From: Burkholderiales bacterium
Lineage (GTDB): Bacteria > Pseudomonadota > Gammaproteobacteria > Burkholderiales > Burkholderiaceae_C
Reading direction: 5' to 3'
Assembly: GCA_005793295.1 (NCBI GenBank)
Contig: SXSX01000202.1
Location: 1-6,905 of the forward strand
Length of the DNA stretch: 6,905 nt
How positions within the stretch are numbered: position 1 is the stretch's first letter; the number at the start of each line of letters is the position of its first letter. A program made the translations under genes and the position numbers. The notes beneath the pieces are model-generated. The model was not told where the DNA came from. It made no database searches and saw nothing but the letters and a program-made list of their open reading frames with translations. Shown piece by piece: positions 1-5,892 of this stretch.

Positions 1-474
1 AACGTTCTTGCCAATTTGTGCGCATGAACCCACGGTAGCCCAAGTGTCCACCATCGTGCCGGAATCGACATACGCGCCGATGTTGACGTACGAAGGCATC
101 AAAATTGCGCCAGCGGCTACGAAGCTACCCCGACGTGCTACTGCGGGTGGCACCACGCGCACACCCGAAGCCTTGAGTTCTGCTTCCGTCATGTGGCCAA
201 ATTTGGTGTCCACTTTGTCGTAGAAAGCCAAGTCGCCCGATTTCATGACACGGTTGTCTTTTAAACGAAACGACAGCAACACAGCTTTCTTGATCCACTG
301 GTGGGTTGTCCATTGGCCTACGCCGTCGCGGGTAGCAACGCGCAAGGTGCCGTTGTTCAACTGGGCGATGACATGTTCGACTGCGTCAGCAACTTCTTTG
401 GGTGCGGATTGGATAGAAATATTGGCGCGGTCTTCCCACGCGGCATCAAGGATCGTTTGCAATTGTTGGCTCAT
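1..474 (-). CDS. dapD: 2,3,4,5-tetrahydropyridine-2,6-dicarboxylate N-succinyltransferase, N-terminal part (runs off left edge)
   Basis: DapD transfers succinyl from succinyl-CoA to tetrahydrodipicolinate, giving N-succinyl-2-amino-6-oxopimelate, in the cytoplasmic succinylase route to meso-diaminopimelate and lysine. The window holds 158 residues, beginning MSQQLQTILDAAWEDRANIS. The family is usually about 270-275 residues, so roughly the last 115 are missing beyond position 1. Visible are the helical N-terminal domain (residues 1 to about 100, with the substrate-side stretch FRLKDNRVM at 69-77) and the first turns of the left-handed parallel beta-helix (from about 104), including VVPPAVARRGSFVAAGAIL and MPSYVNIGAYVDSGTMVDTW. 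These are strongly DapD-like. The ATG at 472-474 is chosen because it gives the family's normal N-terminus and has a weak purine-rich Shine-Dalgarno (AAAGAG, minus strand, 481-486) six bases upstream. dapC ends 42 bp upstream on the same strand, so the two are probably co-transcribed. The identification is firm; only the C-terminus is unseen. Confidence 0.96.
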   Translation of the reverse strand, partial: MSQQLQTILDAAWEDRANISIQSAPKEVADAVEHVIAQLNNGTLRVATRDGVGQWTTHQWIKKAVLLSFRLKDNRVMKSGDLAFYDKVDTKFGHMTEAELKASGVRVVPPAVARRGSFVAAGAILMPSYVNIGAYVDSGTMVDTWATVGSCAQIGKNV

Positions 475-516
475 GCGCTGCTCTTTCAAAGGAGGGGTTT
501 AACGAAGATACAAAAA

Positions 517-1719
517 TCAGTGCCGGGACTGCACAAACTGCACAATGCGCGTGGCAGCTTCAATACATTCATCGGTGTGCGCGACCAGCGCCATCCGAAT
601 CCGGTGGGCGCCAGGGTTGTGTCCACGCGCTTCTCGCGCCAGATAACTCCCCGGCAAAACCGTCACATTGTAGGCAGCGTAAAGATCACGAGCGAAGTCT
701 TCATCGCTGCCCTCGATACCCGCCCACAAATAGAAACCAGCGTCAGGCAAAGCTACATCCATCAACTTGGCCAATATGGGCGTGACTTGGGCGAACTTTT
801 CGCGGTACATCCTGCGGTTGTCAATAACATGCGCCTCGTCGTTCCATGCCGCAACGCTGGCGGTTTGGACCACCGGGCTCATCGCGCTACCGTGGTAGGT
901 GCGGTAGAGCAAAAACGGTTTGATCAGCGCAGCGTCACCTGCGCAAAAGCCACTGCGCATACCGGGTACATTGCTTCGCTTAGACAAACTCGTAAAGCTC
1001 ACGAGGTTTTTAAAATCATGGCGACCAAGTTTTCCAGCGGCTTCGAGCCCACCCAATGGCGCCTCGTCGCGAAAATAGATTTCGCTGTAACACTCGTCAG
1101 AGGCAATCACAAAACCAAAGCGGTCGCTCAGATCAAAAAGCTTTTTCCACTCTTTCAGCGGCATGACTGCGCCCGCGGGGTTGCCCGGCGAGCAGACAAA
1201 CAGCAGTTGGGTTTGGGCCCACACCGATTCAGGAACGCTGTCCCAGTCTTGGGCGAAGTTGCGCTTTGCGTCAGAGTGAACGAAATAGGGCGCCCCACCA
1301 CTGAGCAGCGCGGCGCCTTCGTAAATTTGGTAGAAAGGATTGGGGCAGACCACCCAAGGTTTCTCTGCGCCAGCTTTTGGAGAAACGATGGTTTGCGCAA
1401 AGGCAAACAGCGCTTCACGGGAACCGTTGATTGGCAAAATTTGAGTGGTTGCGTTGAGGTTCAAGCCGTAGCGACGGTGCGCCCATTGCGCCATAGCCTC
1501 TCGCAAAGCGGCCTCACCTGCGGTGGCAGGATACGCCGACAAGCCCGAGCCCAGGACCGCGTCGCTAAAGGCTTGTTTTATCAAAGCCGGCGTAGCATGG
1601 CGGGGCTCACCAATACCCAAACTGATGGGGGAGTAGCCTGCGTTGGGTTTAACGGACGAAAAAAGCTGGCGCAGGCGCTCAAAGGGATAAGCCTGCAAAA
1701 GCGATAAATTGGGGTTCAT
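517..1719 (-). CDS. dapC: Succinyldiaminopimelate transaminase (class I/II PLP-dependent aminotransferase)
   Basis: A 400-residue fold-type I aminotransferase. DapC uses glutamate to aminate N-succinyl-2-amino-6-oxopimelate, the product of DapD, giving N-succinyl-LL-diaminopimelate. Visible family landmarks are the N-terminal YPFERLRQLF (11-20), SLGIGEPRH (33-41), the cofactor-phosphate region INGSREALF (97-105), SPGNPAG (177-183, N180 contacting the PLP ring), ASDECYSEIYF (206-216, D208 pairing with the pyridine nitrogen), the Schiff-base lysine K247 in SLSKRSNVPGMRSGF, and the substrate-carboxylate arginine R375 in HRIRMALV. All key residues are present and the length is normal. The class alone would allow other aminotransferases. 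The DapC call rests on overall resemblance to Burkholderiales DapC and on dapD lying 42 bp downstream. The ATG at 1717-1719 gives the usual MNPxLSxLxxYPFERLRQL start, although no Shine-Dalgarno precedes it. Confidence 0.93.
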   Translation of the reverse strand: MNPNLSLLQAYPFERLRQLFSSVKPNAGYSPISLGIGEPRHATPALIKQAFSDAVLGSGLSAYPATAGEAALREAMAQWAHRRYGLNLNATTQILPINGSREALFAFAQTIVSPKAGAEKPWVVCPNPFYQIYEGAALLSGGAPYFVHSDAKRNFAQDWDSVPESVWAQTQLLFVCSPGNPAGAVMPLKEWKKLFDLSDRFGFVIASDECYSEIYFRDEAPLGGLEAAGKLGRHDFKNLVSFTSLSKRSNVPGMRSGFCAGDAALIKPFLLYRTYHGSAMSPVVQTASVAAWNDEAHVIDNRRMYREKFAQVTPILAKLMDVALPDAGFYLWAGIEGSDEDFARDLYAAYNVTVLPGSYLAREARGHNPGAHRIRMALVAHTDECIEAATRIVQFVQSRH

Positions 1720-1727
1720 GGGGTCGT

Positions 1728-1733
1728 ATTATC
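1728..1733 (-). promoter_or_regulatory. Possible -10 element for dapC
   Basis: Read on the minus strand this is GATAAT, matching the sigma70 -10 consensus at five of six positions. It lies only 8 bp upstream of the dapC ATG, so transcription from it would begin within a few bases of the start codon and give a leaderless or nearly leaderless mRNA. That would agree with the absence of a Shine-Dalgarno there. No good -35 is seen at 16-18 bp spacing, so the call is weak. The real promoter may lie further upstream. Confidence 0.3.
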
Positions 1734-1824
1734 GTTGAGTCATCGTTAAACTCAGGCTCAGGCAGGGCGTTTTAAGACCGATAAGCGCGCCGCTTTGCTT
1801 GAACTATTAAAACATTCATCATTC

Positions 1825-1830
1825 AGGGGG
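1825..1830 (+). promoter_or_regulatory. Ribosome binding site deciding the GTG start of the HPt gene
   Basis: The purine run AGGGGG ends four bases before the GTG at 1835-1837. Spacing is slightly short but the run is the only strong Shine-Dalgarno candidate near the gene's 5' end. It supports GTG over the in-frame ATG at 1868, which would remove the conserved first turn of the HPt domain. Confidence 0.5.
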
Positions 1831-1834
1831 CTGG

Positions 1835-2194
1835 GTGGACTATCGCTATTTAGATATCGAACGCGCCATGGGCTTCATGGGCGATGCGCAAGGCGTAAGG
1901 GATATGTTGAGCGTTCTTTGCGCGACCCTAAAGGCCGATCTTCCCAAAATGCAAGGGCGTCTTCGTGCCAATGACTTGCCAGCCTTGCAGAAAAACTTTC
2001 ACTCGCTTAAAGGTTTTATTCCCATTTTTTCTACCCAAGCGCTGGCGGACCAACTGATTGCTCTTGAACGGATGGCCAGAACCCCAGACCTAGCCTTAGA
2101 CGCTAAGGACTTTCATCCGCAGTGTGAAGCGTTTTTTAATGCGACTGCTGATTTGTCGCAAGAAGCGGAAAACTACCTCGCCCAGCCGATGTAG
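1835..2194 (+). CDS. Stand-alone histidine-phosphotransfer (HPt) domain protein
   Basis: A 119-residue cytoplasmic protein that is almost entirely one HPt domain. HPt proteins carry a phosphoryl group on a histidine between response-regulator receiver domains and hybrid kinases in multistep phosphorelays. The sequence fits: an opening helix YLDIERAMGFMGD (4-16), a second helix VRDMLSVLCATLKADL (21-36), then LQKNFHSLKG (51-60), where H56 is the expected phospho-acceptor, K59 and G60 complete the HxLKG motif, and a further helix QALADQLIALERMA (68-81) follows. There is no receiver, kinase, DNA-binding or membrane segment. The GTG start is chosen because it keeps the first helix and has AGGGGG upstream. 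No kinase or regulator gene is adjacent; the neighbours are dapC (divergent) and smc (147 bp downstream, same strand). Its partner and pathway cannot be told from the window. The fold call is good; any link to SMC or cell division is speculation. Confidence 0.85.
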   Translation: MDYRYLDIERAMGFMGDAQGVRDMLSVLCATLKADLPKMQGRLRANDLPALQKNFHSLKGFIPIFSTQALADQLIALERMARTPDLALDAKDFHPQCEAFFNATADLSQEAENYLAQPM

Positions 2195-2223
2195 AGCCGG
2201 GGCAAATGACACGCCGGATACTA

Positions 2224-2236
2224 AGGGGAACCCCCT
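2224..2236 (+). other. Short G/C hairpin upstream of smc
   Basis: AGGGG and CCCCT form a perfect 5-bp stem around the loop AAC. It lies 30 bp after the HPt stop codon and two bases before the proposed smc -35. No T-run follows, so it is not a typical intrinsic terminator. It could weakly protect the HPt mRNA 3' end or be part of a regulatory site. Confidence 0.35.
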
Positions 2237-2272
2237 GTTGAGGGCGGGGACAGTCACGGTATCATGAGGGGA
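2225..2272 (+). repeat. Three GGGGA boxes spaced 21 and 22 bp
   Basis: GGGGA occurs at 2225-2229, 2246-2250 and 2268-2272, starts 21 and 22 bp apart, that is about two helical turns each. The boxes flank and lie within the proposed smc promoter. A fourth GGGG (2199-2202) lies 26 bp before the first. Spacers are too long for an ordinary G-quadruplex. The repeat unit is short, so chance is a real possibility. Confidence 0.3.
2238..2265 (+). promoter_or_regulatory. Candidate sigma70-type promoter for smc-zipA
   Basis: TTGAGG (2238-2243, four of six matches to the -35 consensus) and TATCAT (2260-2265, five of six matches to the -10) are separated by 16 bp. Transcription would start near 2272, leaving a leader of about 70 bases before the smc GTG. 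It lies downstream of the HPt stop, so smc-zipA could be transcribed independently of the HPt gene, though read-through is also possible because no terminator separates them. Confidence 0.5.
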
Positions 2273-2317
2273 TGTTTAGAGCGGTGAATTTTACGTTTTT
2301 CACAATTAAATCAACAA

Positions 2318-2327
2318 CTTAGCTAAG
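2318..2327. repeat. Perfect 10-bp palindrome in the smc leader
   Basis: CTTAGCTAAG is its own reverse complement and ends 14 bases before the smc start codon, about where a Shine-Dalgarno would be sought. With no loop it would form a poor RNA hairpin, so a dimeric-protein DNA site is the more natural reading if it means anything. A single 10-bp palindrome can be chance. Confidence 0.3.
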
Positions 2328-2341
2328 AATAGTTCTCGCCC

Positions 2342-5300
2342 GTGCGCCTTAATTCGATCAAGTTATCTGGATTCAAATCCTTTGTTGACCCCACCAACTT
2401 TCTCTTGCCGGGTCAATTGGTTGGTGTAGTGGGCCCCAACGGGTGCGGTAAATCCAACATCATGGATGCGGTGCGCTGGGTGCTTGGTGAGAGCCGCGCC
2501 AGCGAGTTGCGCGGCGAGTCAATGCAAGACGTGATCTTTAACGGAACGACCTCTCGCAAAGCCGCCAGCCGCGCCAGTGTGGAATTGGTGTTTGACAACG
2601 CAGACCACCGTGCCGGTGGCCAATGGGGACAGTTTGGTGAAATCGCAGTTCGCCGGGTGCTAACCCGTGACGGAACGTCAAGCTACTTTATCAACAACCA
2701 ACCGGTGCGTCGCCGCGACGTTCAAGACGTATTTTTAGGAACCGGCCTAGGCCCTAGGGCCTACGCCATCATCGGCCAAGGCACGATCAGCCGCATCATC
2801 GAATCCAAGCCCGAAGAATTGCGCTTGTTTTTAGAAGAAGCTGCGGGCGTTTCTAAGTACAAAGAACGCCGCCGTGAGACTGAAAACCGTTTAAGTGATA
2901 CCCGTGAAAACCTCACCCGGGTAGAAGATATTTTGCGAGAGTTGAGTAGCAACTTAGACAAATTAGAAAAACAAGCCGAAGTCGCGTCCAAATACAACAC
3001 ACTCCAACACGACATCAATCGCAAGCAACACCAGCAATGGTTTTTAAAGCGGGCCGAAGCTTTGGCCGATCAAGCCAAAGTGCTGGCGGATTCGCAAGTT
3101 GCCGTTAACGCCCTGGAAGGCCGCACTGCGGACCTTCGCCATATTGAAGCCGATTTGGAAACCGTGCGCCAAGCCCATTACGGCGCTGGCGACCAAGTCA
3201 ACCAAGCCCAAGGCTTGTTGTATGAAGCCAGCACGGAAGTAGGGCGCTTGGAGGCGGAAATTCGCTTTGTGGTGGAAGGTCGTCAGCGCGTAGAACAGCG
3301 TTTAGTGACCCTGCAAGAGCAAGCCAGTCAATGGACGACACGAAAAGACGATGCCCTTGCAGAATTGGAGCGACTCGCCGAAACCGCGCTGCTAGGCGAC
3401 GCGCAAGCTGAACTGCTAGCGGCCCAACTTGAAGAACAGGCACAACAACTCCCTGATTTAGAAGACGCATTACTTCGCGCCCAAAGCCAAGCCAACGAAC
3501 AGCGCAGCACGGTTGCGCAAACCCAACAAGCCATTGGCGTGTTGTCCGCCGAACAGCGCAATATTCAAGAACAAAGCAGACAACTCACCCAGCGCAGCGA
3601 ACGCTTGAGCTCAGACCGCAACGCCTTGGCCGCGCCCGATGAAGCGCGTTTAGTGAATCTTCAGGCCGAGTTGGCGCAAGCCCAAGCGGCCGCGCAAGAT
3701 GCGCAAACCCACTTAGACGAATTACAAGCAGCGGTTCCTCAACTTGATGAAGCCAGGCGCACGCAGCAACAGTCTGTTAACACCGAAGCAGCCCGCCAAG
3801 CCGATTTGTCGGCCCGCTTGGATGCCTTGAAAGCACTGCAAGAAAAAGTCAAAACCGATGGCAAATTACAACCTTGGCTTGCCAAGCACGGGTTGGACAG
3901 TTTGCAGGGGCTTTGGAGCCGAATCCAAGTGGATGCGGGCTGGGAAAATGCCTTAGAAGGCGCGTTGCGTGAGCGTTTGGGTGCTTTGGAAGTCTCTCGT
4001 TTGGAGACTGTCCGCGCTTTTGCGGGCGATGCGCCGCCGTCTAAATTGGCTTTCTTTAGCCCACCTGTCGCCGCTGCTGTCGAACCCAACGCAACCCTGC
4101 CGCGTTTGTCGGCTGCGCTGCGCGTGACAGATTCGGGACAAAAAGCCGTTTTAGAAGACTGGCTCCAAGGCTGTTTTACTGCGGCGAGTTTTGATGAGGC
4201 CTTAGCTCAACGCGAAAAACTTAAGGCGGGAGAGAGTATTTACGTCAAGTCTGGACACGTCGTGGGGCGTTACAGCGTCGGTTTTTACGCCCAAGACTCC
4301 GAGCAGGCCGGCTTGTTGGCCCGTGCCCAAGAAATAAAAAGTCTTGAAAAAGAGCTGCGTGCCCAAGTGCTGATTGCCGATGAGTCGCGCGTCGCGCTGA
4401 CCCGCGCTGAAAGCGCCTATGCTGAAAGCGCACAGCGTTTGGTTGCTTTGCGAACCCAGGCCCAAGAAAGCCAAAGCCGCAGCCACGCGATCCAAGTTGA
4501 AACCTTGCGTATGTCGCAACTCGCTGAGCAAACCCGCAGCCGCAGCGCCGAAATTGAATCCGATCTTGAAGAAGTGCAAGTCCAGCTCGACGCGTTGCAA
4601 GAGCGCTCGGTCGAGGCCGAGGCGCGTTTTGAGGCTTTGGATATGCAATTGGCCGATGGCCAAGAGCGCCACGCGCAGTTGGATGAGCGGGTCATCGCTT
4701 GCCAAAGCCAGCTAACCCAGGCGCGCGAGCAACAACGCAGCTTAGAGCGCCAAGCCCAAGAGGCCACGTTTGCGCAACGCAGCTTACAAGCCCGCAATGC
4801 CGAACTCGCTCGTGCCATCGAGACGGCCAATGCCCAAGCGGTTGAGGTTGCCCAAGAGTCGCAACGAGCCCAAGAAGAATTACAGCGGCTTAACGATGCT
4901 TCGGCCCAAGCGGGCTTGCAGACCGCGTTGGCCTTAAAGTTAGAGCGCGAGCAGCAACTGGCGATGCGCCGAAGCGAATACGACGACCTCACCGCCAAAT
5001 TGCGTGCCAGCGACGAGCGCCGCATGCAACTCGAGCGCGAGCTTGACCCGATGCGCCAACGCATTACCGAACTCCAACTCAAAGAGCAAGCCGCCCGTTT
5101 AGGCTTTGAACAATACGACGCCCAATTGGTGGACGCCCAGGCCGATCTTGAGGCCATTTCCCAAAGTATTCAAGAAGGCAACGTTCGCCTGACCGGCATG
5201 CAGTCCGAGATTGACCGACTCGAACGTGAGATCGCCGCTTTGGGCGCGGTGAATTTAGCGGCGTTGGACGAATTAACTTCGGCCCGCGAGCGCAAAGATT

Positions 5301-5857
5301 TCTTAGACACCCAAAGCCTCGACCTCAACCAAGCGATGGAAACCTTGGAAGACGCGATTCGCCGCATTGATGCCGAAACGCGTGAGTTGCTCTCGGGTAC
5401 GTTTAACCAAGTCAACGAACACTTTGGTCGCATGTTCCCAGAGCTCTTTGGTGGCGGCAACGCACGCTTGGTGATTACGGGCGACGAAATTTTAGATTCG
5501 GGCGTTCAAGTGATTGCGCAGCCCCCAGGCAAGAAAAACCAAACCATTCACTTGCTCTCCGGCGGAGAAAAAGCACTGACCGCGATCGCCTTGGTGTTTG
5601 CGATTTTCCAACTCAACCCCGCGCCGTTTTGCTTGCTTGACGAGGTGGACGCGCCTTTGGATGACGCCAACACTGAGCGTTACACCAAATTGGTCACGCG
5701 GATGAGCAAAGGAACGCAGTTCTTATTCATCAGCCACAACAAAATTGCCATGGAAATGGCCGAACAGTTAATCGGCGTGACGATGCAAGAACAAGGCGTG
5801 TCCCGTATCGTGGCCGTGGATATGGAAGCCGCAGTGAGTTTGGTGGAGTTGGCTTGA
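2342..5857 (+). CDS. smc: Chromosome segregation/condensation ATPase SMC
   Basis: An 1171-residue SMC protein, the normal length. SMC dimers with ScpA and ScpB extrude DNA loops and help separate sister chromosomes. Order: N-terminal ATPase half with MRLNSIKLSGFKSFVDPT (1-18), Walker A GPNGCGKS (31-38), R57 in the ELRGE segment matching the SMC arginine finger, and Q-loop IGQGTIS (144-150, Q146); a long Q/A/E-rich coiled coil (about 165-500); the hinge (about 512-645); the returning coiled coil (about 650-1005); and the C-terminal ATPase half with signature LLSGGEK (1071-1077), Walker B FCLLDEVD (1096-1103, catalytic E1101), D-loop PLDDAN (1105-1110) and FISHNK (1129-1134). All catalytic motifs are intact. 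The GTG at 2342 is the only possible start, since an in-frame TAG lies four codons upstream. There is no clear Shine-Dalgarno. It ends in tandem stops TGA TAA, and zipA follows after 35 bp, probably in one operon. Confidence 0.98.
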   Translation: MRLNSIKLSGFKSFVDPTNFLLPGQLVGVVGPNGCGKSNIMDAVRWVLGESRASELRGESMQDVIFNGTTSRKAASRASVELVFDNADHRAGGQWGQFGEIAVRRVLTRDGTSSYFINNQPVRRRDVQDVFLGTGLGPRAYAIIGQGTISRIIESKPEELRLFLEEAAGVSKYKERRRETENRLSDTRENLTRVEDILRELSSNLDKLEKQAEVASKYNTLQHDINRKQHQQWFLKRAEALADQAKVLADSQVAVNALEGRTADLRHIEADLETVRQAHYGAGDQVNQAQGLLYEASTEVGRLEAEIRFVVEGRQRVEQRLVTLQEQASQWTTRKDDALAELERLAETALLGDAQAELLAAQLEEQAQQLPDLEDALLRAQSQANEQRSTVAQTQQAIGVLSAEQRNIQEQSRQLTQRSERLSSDRNALAAPDEARLVNLQAELAQAQAAAQDAQTHLDELQAAVPQLDEARRTQQQSVNTEAARQADLSARLDALKALQEKVKTDGKLQPWLAKHGLDSLQGLWSRIQVDAGWENALEGALRERLGALEVSRLETVRAFAGDAPPSKLAFFSPPVAAAVEPNATLPRLSAALRVTDSGQKAVLEDWLQGCFTAASFDEALAQREKLKAGESIYVKSGHVVGRYSVGFYAQDSEQAGLLARAQEIKSLEKELRAQVLIADESRVALTRAESAYAESAQRLVALRTQAQESQSRSHAIQVETLRMSQLAEQTRSRSAEIESDLEEVQVQLDALQERSVEAEARFEALDMQLADGQERHAQLDERVIACQSQLTQAREQQRSLERQAQEATFAQRSLQARNAELARAIETANAQAVEVAQESQRAQEELQRLNDASAQAGLQTALALKLEREQQLAMRRSEYDDLTAKLRASDERRMQLERELDPMRQRITELQLKEQAARLGFEQYDAQLVDAQADLEAISQSIQEGNVRLTGMQSEIDRLEREIAALGAVNLAALDELTSARERKDFLDTQSLDLNQAMETLEDAIRRIDAETRELLSGTFNQVNEHFGRMFPELFGGGNARLVITGDEILDSGVQVIAQPPGKKNQTIHLLSGGEKALTAIALVFAIFQLNPAPFCLLDEVDAPLDDANTERYTKLVTRMSKGTQFLFISHNKIAMEMAEQLIGVTMQEQGVSRIVAVDMEAAVSLVELA

Positions 5858-5892
5858 TAAACCTGCATATTGCACATTGTTGAGATCACACT

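Larger units (their letters stand above)
1720..1834. promoter_or_regulatory. Divergent intergenic region between dapC and the HPt gene
   Basis: This 115-bp gap separates two divergently transcribed genes and should hold start signals for both strands. On the minus strand there is a -10-like GATAAT very close to the dapC start (listed separately). For the plus-strand HPt gene I see no convincing -35/-10 pair; TTGAAC (1799-1804) and TATTAA (1805-1810) are only partial matches and are not spaced as a promoter. Small repeats are present: ATCGTT twice, 11 bp apart (1731-1736 and 1742-1747), the tandem hexamer CTCAGG (1751-1756, 1757-1762), and a 5-bp inverted repeat TGAGT/ACTCA (1736-1740, 1750-1754). 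Any of these may be chance. Confidence 0.5.

Noticed and set aside
488..495. Perfect Shine-Dalgarno AAAGGAGG on the plus strand, hinting at a hidden plus-strand gene
   Set aside because: No start codon lies within normal spacing; the next GTG is about 25 bases away and leads into the antisense of dapC.
301..1707. 468-codon open frame on the plus strand opposite dapC and dapD
   Set aside because: It is antisense to two clearly recognisable genes, its translation has no family resemblance and a composition expected of a reverse-frame shadow, and it spans their intergenic gap.
2195..2236. Intrinsic terminator after the HPt gene
   Set aside because: The hairpin at 2224-2236 has a short stem and is not followed by a T-run, and the earlier GCCGG copies are direct rather than inverted repeats.
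3181..4930. Heptamer GCCCAAG repeated about a dozen times in smc, suggesting an uptake or recombination word
   Set aside because: Most copies are in frame as GCC CAA G.., coding Ala-Gln in the coiled coil with a preferred codon pair. Coding bias explains it, and the word is rare elsewhere in the window.
4417..5157. 246-codon open frame on the minus strand opposite smc
   Set aside because: Its serine/arginine/tryptophan-rich translation is the usual shadow of a Q/A/E-rich coiled coil; smc is intact on the other strand.
5861..5892. TGCATATTGCA in the smc-zipA gap as an operator or terminator
   Set aside because: The arms are only four bases, no T-run follows, and the sequence is too short to separate from chance.
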